A stretch of DNA of 64,000 nucleotides from Chaenocephalus aceratus (lineage: Eukaryota; Chordata; Actinopteri; Perciformes; Channichthyidae): NCBI GenBank assembly GCA_023974075.1, contig CM043808.1, positions 25,055,578 to 25,119,577 on the forward strand, given 5' to 3'. Below, piece by piece: positions 24,300 to 36,900 of this stretch. The translations under genes were made by a program, and so were the position numbers. Numbering within the stretch: the first letter of the stretch is position 1; each line of letters opens with the position of its first letter. The notes below the pieces were generated by a model, which saw only the letters and a list, made by a program, of their open reading frames with translations, searched no databases and was not told the origin of the DNA.

Positions 24300-25725
24300 G
24301 ATTTTGTTGCATTCCTACCCTCACCTATGGTCAGGAAGGATGGGTCATGACCGAAAGAACGAGATTGCGGATACAAGCGGCCGAGATGGGTTTTCTCCGC
24401 AGGGTGGCTGGTGTCTCCCTTAGGGATAAAGTGAGAAGTTCGGTCATCCGGGAGGGACTCAGAGTTGAACCGCTCCTCCTTCCCGTCGAAAGGAGCCAGT
24501 TGAGGTGGTTCGGGCACCTATTAGGATCAGGTTAGGATGCCACCTGGGCGCCGAGGTGTTCCCAAGGGGTAGACCTAGGACCAGGTGGAGGGATCAGGGC
24601 CGGCCCTCGGCATAGGCAGTATAGGCGAATGCTAAGGGCGCATCAACCCATAGGGGGCGCCGAAAATTGGAGAGAGAAAAAAAAAAAAGTTAAAAATTAA
24701 AAAAATATATTTTTTTAAATTTCATAACACAATTTCCCGATTTTGGATCAACAAAGTACATCTTATTATCTTATACTAACAGAACTACGCCTATATTGCG
24801 TACAGCGCCCATAAACTATGGCGCCCCCCCCCCCCCCCCATATGAAGTTGAACCCGCGTTTCCACTGCAGGCCTCGCTCGGCCTCGCTCGGTTTGGTTAG
24901 GCCCGGCTCACTTTAATGCTGCGCTTCCATTACAGTGTAGGAACTGGGGCAGTTACTATAGTAACGCAGTGTAGGCGGAGCCGTGACGTCATCTTCAATG
25001 AGAGCCCCAGAAAAACAACACAGCCGTTAGCTCTTAGCACTCAGAGCTCACAGCTGTTCATATCTGTTCAGAAACTAGACAAAAGTTAAACAAGTACAAA
25101 CCACAGACTGCCTGTGTCATGGCGAATACAGTCGCTGGTTTATTTATGTCTGTATAGGCCGTTGTTGTGAGTGTGGACGGTCGGAGCATATACAACGTTA
25201 GCTTAGCCAAGCTACATTTAGAAAACACGCATTTTAAAAGGGTTTTTCGCCTGCCGTCTGTCTGCAGACTTGTCAAAGCATTAATTCATGGTTTTTACTA
25301 ACCGGTATCAGTATATTGTTACTTCGGCATCATTTTGAAACGTGTATTACAATTAAATCACGGTCAAATATGTTCATCTTGTTGTAGTTGTAGCCCCCCG
25401 GCCAGCGATTCTCTCTCTAGTTTAGCATACTCAGCCCGACTCAGCCTGGTTGTTCCTGGCCCTAGAACCACGATTTAGTCGGGCCAGAAAAAAGGTGAAA
25501 AAGTAGCCCAGGGCCAGCTAAAATCTTGCCTAGGGCAGCAAATTGGTCAGGACCGGCCCTGGGAGGGTTTATATCTCTTCGCTGGCCTGGGAGCGCCTTG
25601 GGATCCCCCAGTCAGAGCTGGTTGATGTGGCCAGGGAAAGGAAAGTTTGGGGCTCTCTGCTGGAACTGCTACCCCCGCGACCTGACCACGGATAAGCGGG
25701 AGAAGATGGATGGATGGATGGGTAC
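24300..25725 (+). mobile_element. Rex3/RTE-like LINE 3' end, split by a hAT element
   Basis: 24,347-24,535 encodes the RTE-type C-terminus (MTERTRLRIQAAEMGFLRRV, SLRDKVRSS, ERSQLRWFGHL). After the hAT insertion the same protein tail resumes at about 25,562 (LAWERLGIP, VWGSLLELLPPRPDHG in other frames of 25,575-25,700). It ends with AGATGGATGGATGGATGG, the GATG tail typical of Rex3. It is 5'-truncated and frame-broken. Confidence 0.87.
24595..25561. mobile_element. hAT element (967 bp) inserted in the Rex3 copy
   Basis: The ends CAGGGCCGGCCC (24,595) and GACCGGCCCTG (to 25,561) are inverted. Flanking octamers GGAGGGAT (24,587-24,594) and GGAGGGTT (25,562-25,569) agree at seven of eight positions, as expected for an aged 8-bp target duplication. 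No transposase frame. Confidence 0.88.
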
Positions 25726-28650
25726 GGAGGAAAAGAGAAAGGGTTTTATTTTCTGACGCTGCGTGAGTTCCCTGACACACCGGGGACCCATATTTATGAA
25801 TAAAAGACATCAAAAAGTGCATTTTGCACTTTTTAAATTAATACCTGAAATATTAATGCCAACATGAAGGGTATACTGCAGCCTAATGTACAGTTGTAGT
25901 GTTACATATTATTGCAGTATTTTTTTAATATTTAATCAACCTCATTTATATCAACAATTATATTATGATTCTGAACAAAAAGTGAAAAGTAAAACTCCCA
26001 TGACAGGTAGGCTTTGTTGTACAGTTGTTGATGGAAAGTTAAAACAAATCATCACCGTAAAACAACAATACAGTACTCTGCAGCTATATATAGATTGATA
26101 TGTATTGTAAGGTGCAAATCTAGGGTATCATACAGTACATATTTATGATGTATTTATTGTTGATGCTTGTGAACATTTTCCTCTCCATCTGGTTGTGATT
26201 TGAAAATATGATTTGTGGTTTTAAAACTTTCTTTGTAGGAATTTTCTCTGAATCATTTTGTCATTTCTCTGTATTTCAGTCTCAATAATCATATCTCTAA
26301 TTCGTACCAAGTCCAGTGGTTATGAAACCTACTACATCAACTGACTGTGTCACCCCAGTTGAAGAGGAGAGTAGATTTTGCTGAGCCGTTTTGAAGCAAT
26401 GAGTGGTCTGACTCTAACCTAGGTCCAGATGACATGCAAGACATAATCAGGCCCTATTGATTTAGGCTACTTTGCATACATTTGGTAAATGACTTTGACT
26501 TGTAGAAATGAACTCCCTAAACTCGTTCATATAAGTGCTCATTTATGTAATTAGCTCTTAATAGCATGAGAACCCGGACCCATTTCTATTTTGGGGAAAA
26601 TGAAGGGGAACATAATTTAGACTAAATAGATCACTTAGAATTTCTGACAAGTAACCCCCCCTAGTGTCAACTATCTGAAATGTGACATATATGTCACATT
26701 GGGCTTTAATGATAAAATAACTCTTATATATAACTTCATTACTGAGGATGATTTTTTGGTTTTAATTAGTTTGAACATTATTTGAATTGAAGAATAAAGA
26801 ATATATTAACTAAATATAATTGAATCAGCTAAATTAACTGAGCAGATCATAATCATATTTTTAATTGTGATTAGAAATATATGTCACTTTGGGTTTACTG
26901 TGAAAGTTTAGGGTTAAAGTCCTGATGTGACACCAGTGTTACAGCGATGTTTGTCTCATTTGTTTCATATCAATTTGATCAATAAATGTTTCCACAACAG
27001 GTTAAATGTAATAAAGGACATGTTATGTAAGCATTTTAATTCTTAAATGGCTTGAATTTGATCTTTAGCAACAACAACAAAAAGCTTTTGAAATGCAGCT
27101 AGTTAGGTCACATGTGTTAGTCTGGCACATGGACATCTTGGACATGTTGTTATGGGAACACACAATCACATGACCTGGACCATGACCCACCAGACTGTTC
27201 AGTGTGTAAGGGACTTCATGAGATAAAATAAAGGCTAAAGCGGTACAAGGAACTTTCCAGAACATTTAAAGTTCATGTGACACCCGTGTCATGGTGGGTC
27301 CTTATGGGGTAATCAAATCCTTTTCATAAATCCCACTTTTCACTTATATTGATTCAACAAATTATGTTGAACAACCAGGCTGAGTCGGGCTCTAACTTCT
27401 CCCCATTTATGGCCATTTGCTCGAGGCCAATAAGATATTTTGTACGTACTGTAATCACTGTACTCAGTGCTGCTGTGACTCTTGTGAAATGTCACTGTCA
27501 GGCTTTCTTCTTCTGCCTGATTAACTTATCTCTAGTTCACCTCTGTTGTAATCCTGATCCGACAGCTGTCATATATCACTCTTAGGTTAAAGGTTAATCA
27601 ACAATAAAAAAACATCAGTCTCTTGTTCAGCAAAGTTTATCAGAAGAATGTGTGCCTGAGTGTCCCAGTATACTTGAGGCATACCTTTGAACATATATGA
27701 CAAAGCCTGAGCCCGAGAAATAAGTTAATGTAGTTTCAGCCAAATTATAATTAAATAAAAGTTATGAAGAACACTGTACAATTGGACACAGCATTTAGTC
27801 TGACCTTAGGCGTTAACTGTCTCATAGATAGACATCTTATGTATTTTGGTTGTATTCAGATCTTTTCCTTTAGCAGAAGTACTTATACCACACTATACAA
27901 ATACAACATTACTATTTCCTGCAAAGTTAGTCACTGAAAATGCTGCAGAAGTAAACTAGATATAGAAATGATTAGGTATGAATAAAACATTTGAGACACT
28001 GAAATGTAATGCGGCCATTTTAACGTTATCTGATACAGCTGTAATATTTAAAATATAATTCAGTATGGCATGAAACGGCATAGAATAAGATCATATATAG
28101 GGTAAAAAAAATGTCAGCGAATGTCAGCTTTAAGACATTCGCTAATGTAGTGATAAAACTCCAAGTGCTGTAAAAAGCAGCAGGTGACTAAGGTTTCGAT
28201 TCTGTGTGAATATGAATCATGTTGTTCAGCACTCAAGGGACAAAGGCTCACTTGCCTTCATGTATTTGTGAACGTTATAGTGTAACCTTTGTTAAAAAAA
28301 TCAGTAAAGAACTACAGAGTGTTCACTTCTTTTTTAACAATTAATTGACTTAAAGATAATGGTTTTGGAACATTACAAAATAAAAACAGGATAGCACACA
28401 CAACTGAAATACAAATATTAAATAAGTAATCCCATTGCTTTGCTGAAATCAGTTTGTTTGTGAACTGTCCTTTGAGCACTTCAGACAAGCAATTAAAGTT
28501 GTCTTTTTGAAAATCAAGATATGTGACGAACATTAATATATGTTCACATTACTAGTTTGTGAAATGTTTTAACCTTTGGCCTGCCACACAGACTATTCAA
28601 ACTTTGGAACCAGGGCAACACATTCGCAAGTCCTGGTAGTCACATCAGTG
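25726..28650. other. intergenic region upstream of apob, no gene
   Basis: AT-rich and nearly free of recognisable transposons, unlike the preceding 25 kb. It includes a 16-base perfect palindrome GTGACATATATGTCAC near 26,682-26,697 and a short hairpin (AGCGAATGTC with GACATTCGCT) near 28,116-28,145. It may hold apob regulatory DNA but no site can be asserted. Confidence 0.5.
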
Positions 28651-28662
28651 AGGTTGGAGGAG

Positions 28663-28669
28663 TATAAAA
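28663..28669 (+). promoter_or_regulatory. TATA box of apob
   Basis: TATAAAA lies 82 bases before the start codon, which puts transcription initiation near 28,693. Just upstream, CAAACTTTGGAACC (near 28,598-28,611) resembles a nuclear-receptor (HNF4-type) half-site pair, as expected for a liver gene; that part is inference. Confidence 0.75.
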
Positions 28670-28744
28670 GCCAAGGGACAAAGGCATAAGAATTAGTCTT
28701 CACAGAAAGAGGAAGACTCTACAGGAGCTTTATACTAGCCAAAC

Positions 28745-31700
28745 ATGGGGAGTATCAAGCTCTGCCTTTTGCTGCTGCTGGGCACATCCACACTAGCCCG
28801 TAAGTATTGTGTTTTTATTTCAAAGATAATAGAAGTTAAGGATACAGTTTTACATTATTAATGTTGGTTTATTTGAGAGAAACATGTAGTGGCTTTTAAC
28901 GGGTCATTCCCTTTAGGATGTTGCTGTTTTGACAATATTTCATAGCCTGTTTTGTACTCTGCTTTAATTTTATTCAAATCCTTTTCAAATTTGACGACAA
29001 GCTAAATTCAACGTTTAGAGCACGAATATAAATAATTAGAGCTTTATAATGATTTAAAATATTCTTAACTTTTCGAATGTCTTGAGTTGAACCTTCGTAG
29101 CAGTTTTTTAAATGTCATATAAACAATGTGTGCTTCCTTAACAGAGCAAGATGTGGGAAGTGTTGAAGAACAATCCCCTGTTTGCCCATGTGAGTTTCTT
29201 TTTCAATATCAAAATAGTTTTATTGATTATTATAAGATGTGATTTAACTTAGTAAATGCACAAAAAAAAGTGATTTGCCTCTTTGAATCCTATCGATAAC
29301 ATGTTAATAACCATTTGTCATGTATTCTTAGTTTTCAAGTATTTAAAGGCATATCAAATGTGTATTTCCTATAGAATGTCAAAGAGATGTTCAGTATATT
29401 AAACTTTAACATGACAGAGATCTAACTGATGTTTTAAAACATTTCAGTGGCAAAACGATTCAAGAACTTCCGGCGTTTTGTGTACGACTATGAAGCTGAG
29501 ACCTCTAACGGCGTGAACGGAGCTACTGACAACAAGAGCGGCCCCAAAGTCTCCTGCAAAGTATGTCATGACCATTACTGCTAGCTGTGACTCTAAAGTA
29601 GAAACAATAGTCCTAATGAAATGTTTAATTTGCTGCACAGGTTGAAGTTGAAGTGCCCCAGACCTGTAGCTTCATCCTGCGCACAACAGAGTGCTCTCTG
29701 AGCGAGATCTCTGGCGTGGACACAGAAGGAAACGCAGTGTATCGTCCTGCCGATGAAAATCAGGCTTTCACATCTGCCATGGCCAAGTAAGTTGTTATGT
29801 GTCCAGCTAAAATGTAAAACTCATGTGTTATTTAGCTCTTAATCTGGGGCTGTATGATCAGAAAAGTGGCTAATGATAGGAAAACCAAAGAAAAGGGATG
29901 GGCTGAATGGCAGGTTGTCAATAATTATGTGTCCACGTTAACAGGAACGCTTTGAAGATTACAGTTGAAGGACACCTCCGTGTTCAACTCTACCCCGAGG
30001 ATGACGAGCCTGTCAACATCCTGAACATCAAGAGAGGAATCGTCTCTGCTCTCATCGTGCCAGTAATGGAAGAGGAGAAGAACAAACAAATGGTAGCTCA
30101 TCTTACTGTTTTACTGCCTTATTTTTGTTTTGTTAGTATTTACATCAGTTTCCAATCAATTCAGGACAGGGTAGAGCTTGATCCTGATCATGTTGTAAGC
30201 TCATGCTAAGATAAAAAAATTGCATAATAGAGAAGATAAGCGGCGCCTGTCACAGGTGATAAAACCTCATGTAACATCATGTTCTCTCAATGACACTCTT
30301 CAACTGCAGGGCAAAGTCCTAGATAAGTTTATCTTGCCGCACCTGCTCTCATAATGGGGGCAATCTTTCAGATCAATTGATAATCAGATTCAAGGACCAA
30401 CAAGCAACTTGGTGTTTTTGAATAGTTTCCTCAGTATTGATGATGCCTCTTGTAATTTTCAGGCCACCATTCATGGAATGTGCCCCACCAACTTCAGCGT
30501 CATCGCCACAGAGGATATCGCCACCGATGTGACTCTCAGCAGGGATCTGTCCCAATGTGACTTTTTCATTGCCCGCAGGCAGGTCACCAGTCCTCTGGCT
30601 CTCATCACAGGCATGGTAAGTGATTAAGTTACATTTTCATGGTATAAATCCACTTACAAAGCTAGTAAAATAAACACGAAGCTTTGAGATGCTACTTTCA
30701 TATTATTTTCATTACTTTCCAACAGTCTGCTCTTGAGAATCTAACACAAATGTATTTGTCTCTTCACCATCAGAACTTCCCTCTGTCCAAGATGATTAGC
30801 AGCACCCAGACTTGCAACTACCACTTTGACAACCAGAAGAAGCACATGACCAGCGGAACCTGCACAGAGAAACACATCTTCCTGCCCCTTTCCTACCAGT
30901 ACGTTTAAGAAAAATAATGCAGGAAACAATTGAGGAGTATCTTATTCACAAAATATTATGGTATCAAAGTGAGTTTTTTCTAAAGGGGGTTGAGCGCCAT
31001 GCTAACAAAAACATTCGACAAGTGATTTTTTTGTTTGTATCCCTTTTGTACATAGTTTAGGGAATTTCCTAATTTAATATATGCTTTAAACAGAGGCTCC
31101 AAATTGGTACACAAAGGCTCAGTGAATATAAGTGAAAATGTATTGTAAAGTAAAGATAATTGTTCCTACTTTTTATGCAATGTCAAACAGCAATATCTTG
31201 ACTAGTTTTTATGGGATCAAAGATCCCATAAAAAGATCCCATAAAGTCATGATCCCATTGGCATCCAGGAATGAGTGAAACTGAGTAAGTGAACTAAGGG
31301 GGGTGGGCTCTTTTCTAAACTTAGTCTGATGGGAGGTCCATAGTCATACACTTAAAAAGTAATATTGGTATGTAAAATGAAGTGTAATAATTTCCTATTT
31401 ATGACTAATTTGTTGAATTTGTCTCATCTTCCGCAAACAGGAATGAATATGGAATTTCTACTGTGGTGAAGCAGACTGTGACTCTGAGAGAGACCTCCAA
31501 GATCAATGACAGAATCTTTGAATGCGGTGAGTGCTACAAGAAAAAGAAATAAAAAAATGCTCAGTGCTTTAAATGCGTTACATTTGTTGCATGCATTTTC
31601 TCACATTTTCTTCTGTGATGACTCTTTACAGATGAGAACAAGTTTGTGGAGCTGGCCATGGATTTAGCTGACGATAAGTCCCCTGTGCAGACCAAGGATG

Positions 31701-33936
31701 CTGTCATTGCCACCATGCAGCAGCTGAACACCCTGTCACAGACAACTGATGGTGAGGAACGTGCCAGCCTCTTCCACAAGCTGGTGTCTGAGCTGCGTGG
31801 CCTGAAGGTCGACGTACTCGGATCTGCTACTGTTGAGATGATGGACATGTCCGCACCTCTGGCATGGCAAGCTTTGGCTCAGTGCGGCACCCCAGAGTGC
31901 ACCAGCGCCATGCTGAAGGTTCTCAGGACCTTCGATGATGCTGCTCTTGAGGTTGATGCCAGTGTCTACGCCCTGGGACTGCTGCACAACCCCTCCTCTC
32001 TCATGGTGAAGGACATGCTGGCAATGGCTCAGTACAAGCAGAGCAAACCCATCATGTATGCTCTGAGCAATGCAGTGAGGAAGTAAGTAAACCTTTAGTT
32101 GTTTCTTTTTTTTAAGTCCTCTGCAATACTCTAGCAGTGAGTGGTGGTTTCTGTTGAAAATTAATGTCAAACTTTGTCTCTAGACTGTACAGGATTGAAG
32201 GTGTCACCCCCGAGATCTCTGCTGTCTCTGAGTTCATGTCCTCCCTGCTGGGCGCAGACTGCGCTGGGGATAAAGATCTGACCTTCCTGACCTTGAGGGT
32301 ATGTACCCATCTTGTACACACAGGCCCCTTAAAAACTTAAAAACTTCAAAAGGCACCATCCAGTTCCACGTTTTTCTTACTATCTATACTATTCCATCCA
32401 GGTTGTTGGTAATATGGGAGATGCAATGGAGGCAGCCGACCCTGCAATTAAGAACACCCTGCTGAAGTGCATGAGACAGCCTGCAACCACACTGTCTGTG
32501 CAGCTGGCTGCCATCCAGGCTTTCAGACTTATGTCTCCTACTGATGAGGTAACTAACGCCCCCCTCCACAGATGAACACTTGCTTGAGTCCCAATTTTAT
32601 AGTGTTATCGAGATTCCGCAATGACTAACACTGTTGTTTTTCTATCCAGATTCGCTCTAACCTCCAGAGGGTCAGCCAGTACCCCAAGGGTGCTGTGCAG
32701 AAGCGCCTGGCAGCTTACCTGATCCTGATGAGAAATCCCCAGGATACTGACATCGAGATAGTGAAGAAGCTGCTGAATCAGGAGCAGAACATGCAGATCA
32801 AGTCCTTTGTTACCTCCCACATTTACAATATCATTTCCTCCACTGATCCAGAGACCATGAAGTAAGAATGGAACACCTTTCAACTAACAGCACAATATAT
32901 GCTTTATTTAATGGAAATACTGTGGTCATGTAACAACCAAACTTCCTGAATTCAGCTGATATTTAATATTCTGTTTCATTATTTCTCCAGGCTTGGAAAG
33001 AGGATTGTGGATGCCCTGGAGGACACTGAAGTCGCCACACACAGTGACTACAGCACAAAGTCTCGCAACTACAAGCTGGGCATGGCCAATGAGAATATGC
33101 AGGCCGCCATTCAGGGCAACATGATCTTCGATCCCAGTAGCCAGTTGCCAAGAGAGGTGCTGCTGGAAACTACCCTGCAAGTTTTTGGTTTTGACATGGA
33201 TCTTTGGGAGGTATGTAACACTGTAGGTCATAATAATCATCAATGTGTTGCTGTTTCAAATAGTTGTTTTACCCTTACTGGCAGAAAACTATAGAATAGG
33301 TGTTTTATTACTATTTGGTCTGTTGGACTTTTTAACAGTATACCAATCTGCCCCTTAAATATTATTCGTCCATGAGGCAGACTTAAACACACTAAACCCA
33401 CACTGTTTCTGAACTAATCTTACTTTTTTTAATAGATTGGCATGGAAGGAAAGGGCCTTGAGCCAACCATTGATGCTTTGTTTGGAAAGAACGGGTTCTT
33501 CCCTGACACATTTGGAAAGGTTATGTACTGGACTTTGGAAAAGATGCCACCAAAGATGAAACAGGAAATGGATAAATGGGTATCTCCCATGGACACAGAG
33601 GGGCGCAAGGTATATATTGTGTTTAATTTATATTTAACTTTAATGTATGCTTAACTCTATCAGTTAAGTTGTCATTTTTACTGATATCACCACATCTAAT
33701 ACAAATGTTCCCTCAGGTTCCCGAAAATCTTGTAAGAGAAATTGTTCGCAACTTCAACAAGCTGGTAAAGGATCTGCAGAGTCAAGAGTCCCCAGAGGCC
33801 ATGGCCTACCTGAAGATTATGGGAGCTGAGCTTGGCTTCATCAAGGGCAGCGAACTGAAGTTTATTGCTGATAATGCACAAATGTATGCAGAGATTTTCC
33901 TGAAGAGCATTCCTTCCAAGGTACTGTTCTATACTC

Positions 33937-33973
<37 letters not shown>

Positions 33974-36900
33974 AGTAGTTGTTGTCAACTTAATATAGTC
34001 TTTTTATTTTTCCACATCAAGATAGATTTCATGTTAACCATTTTTATTTTTTTAAATCAGGTTATGGCTAAACTGATGTCCAACACTGACAATGAGCTCT
34101 TTGCCCATTACATCTTCATGGACAACAAATTCATCATGCCAACAGCAGCCGGCATGCCTCTGACATTTGCTCTGTCTGGCACCTTCACTCCTGGAGCAAA
34201 GGGAGGCATTCGCATGGCTCCAAACATGGTACATTTTAAACCTACCCTTTATTGATGTTCTTCCTCAATTATGTTGTATTTTATATATATATCAATAACA
34301 ATTGTTGTTCTATTATATTATCAGTTTCATTTTACATTATTTCATGACTGTAATGTATTAAATCAAACATGTTGTTTATTTAACAGCAGGAGCTGTTGTT
34401 CAAGCCCTCTATTGGAGTTGAGTTTGTGACTCAGATGGGAGTCCATGTCCCTGAATTTGTTGTGTCCGCTGTTGAGATGCACACCAACATTTACCATGAA
34501 AGCACACTCAATGCCAAGATTACCATGGAGCAAGGCCAGGTCAAGCTTTCCATCCCCGCCCCACAGGGCACCACAAGGGTTTTGAGCATCAGGTAACAAA
34601 AACCATAAAGTACATAAATACATGTTATATTTCATAAATTAAAGAGTTTTAGAAGTAAATGGCAGTATTTAATTCTGCATTTTAAACAGCAATATTGGAA
34701 AATGGAAACTGATGTTTTTTTTTTTTTTTTGAAATAGCAATAAAGTGATGATTGTGGGCGCTGGCCAGTCTGCAGTGATCCCCCACACAGAGGGTGAATC
34801 AAGCTGCAGACCTCTCTTCTCTGGAGTCAAATACTGCACCGAAACAATCCGTGCCACAACTGGTGATAAGACTGCCGTTCCTTACTTCCCCCTGAATGGA
34901 GAGACCAAGTAAGTTGTTCATTAAAAATATGTCAATTTCATATCATTTTAATATCTCCTCTGTAATTTACTCGTTTGTCAGTAAGAACATATATACTGTT
35001 TAGTAGAAGCAATCAGTCAGAAGTCTAATACACAATTACTTCTAGACCCACAGTACAACTTCATAGAAGTTGAGAGAGAGACTTAAACTTTGTTTTTATC
35101 ACCCTAGGTTTGCTTTGGACATCAAGCCCTCTGACGAGGTCTCTGAGTACACAGCCACCATCGCCTACGAACTCCTCAGGGAAGGAGAGGAGGGTCTCCA
35201 GAAAATCGATTCTCTGACATTGGCTCTGAGAGCTGAGGGTATGATCATCTTTTTGGGGAAAAACCTTCATAATTATAAAAGTTATTTTCTGTGGCATTTT
35301 AACGTCCTTATTCATTTTATAGGTTTACATTAGTAATCAAGTTATACTTTTGGTTGCTATAGGTTCTCAGCCATCCGAGGCCACAGCCACTATGAAGTAC
35401 AACAGGAACAAGAATGTCTTCACCACCCAGATCCAGGTACCTGACTTTGATGTTGAGGCCGGTGTTAAGATTGGCATGACTGACAGCATTGCCAAAGGCC
35501 AATCCATTGTCCTCGAGATCTCCAGCAAGAACGTGCCCCAGCTCTCTCTGATTGGCAGTGCCAAGTGAGTAAAACAAGCTAAAATATTTGCTTAACACAT
35601 CTACATTTTAATATAACTCAGAGCTGAGTACTGTTACACTCACATGTCAACAACAGCAAATGCATGTTTTTATATAGTGGTATTAACTGAATTGTTTTTG
35701 TTTTAAATAATCACAGGCTTCAGGCCATGACTGATGGCATGATGCAAGTTCAGTTGTTGGTCCCCTCACTGAAGACTGACGCTGCTATTACTGCTACCAT
35801 GAGAAATGCTGATGTTCTAACCCTTGAGATCAAGAGTGATGTCAAGCTCCCAGAGACCTCCTCCATTCAGGCAGTCATATTCAAATATGGTATGTCTGTT
35901 TGAAAAAAATATTTTAAAATGTCTTTAAAGATAGATGTTAACAAAACAATGTCGCAAATGGAAACATAACATGTGAAATGGTTTGTATCTCAGGTGAAGA
36001 CCAGGCTGAGGTTCAGCTCACTTCCAACATGAATGCAGATACTAAGATCCTGGTGCCTTACACTGAAGCCGTCCAGGCCTGGCTCAGGCAGCTTGCAGAG
36101 GATGTCATGGACCAGCAGGTTGTCAAGACCGACATGAAAGTGCGTCATGTCATCAACAAGGCAGTCGAGGTGAAACGAGTATAATAGTTACAACTATTTG
36201 AGCAGACCTTGTTCTAGTTCTTGTTCTAGACTAAAGCATGAAAACTGTGCTGCTTTTTTATCAGGCCAGTGATATCTGGATGAACAAGATCTCAGCTGAT
36301 GTTCCCTATGTTGAGACTCTGAGGAACAAGATTGCAAATGTGGAAATGCCCTCCATGCCTGAAAATCTATTCATGAACCTGTAAGTAAACACCATATTTA
36401 ATAGTATGAATGTATATACATTTTTGTAAATGTCCTTAAAAGTTTAATGTCTGTTTAAAGTTACATAATAATAAATGTTCCTCTCTAATAATTTCACCAG
36501 GGATAGTAACATCATATACAAGTTCAACCAGGAGCGTTTGGCCATCACTGTCCCCCTGCCTCTAGGAGGCAAATCATCTGAGGAGCTAAGGATACCTTCA
36601 ATGGTCAACTCTCCACACATCTCCGTGCCTCAGCTGGAAATCGACTTTGCCTCACGGGAGATCCAAATCCCCACTTTTACCATCCCTCTTGAATATGACC
36701 TCAGCCTGCCTCTGATGGGCAAAATGGAAGCATTTGCCAAACTCAACAGCAACTATTATGACTGGGAAGCAACTGCATCTGCTGGTAACAACAGTGAAGA
36801 GACTCCTAGCTACATGGCCAAGTTCAGCGTCATGGCTGAAAGTCCAATCAAACTTCTCTCCTTCTCAACTGAGGGTAATTTAATATTTATTCATGCTTTA

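Noticed and set aside
26682..26697. 16-base palindrome GTGACATATATGTCAC as a regulatory site
   Set aside because: Short AT-centred palindromes are expected by chance in AT-rich DNA, and there is no supporting context.
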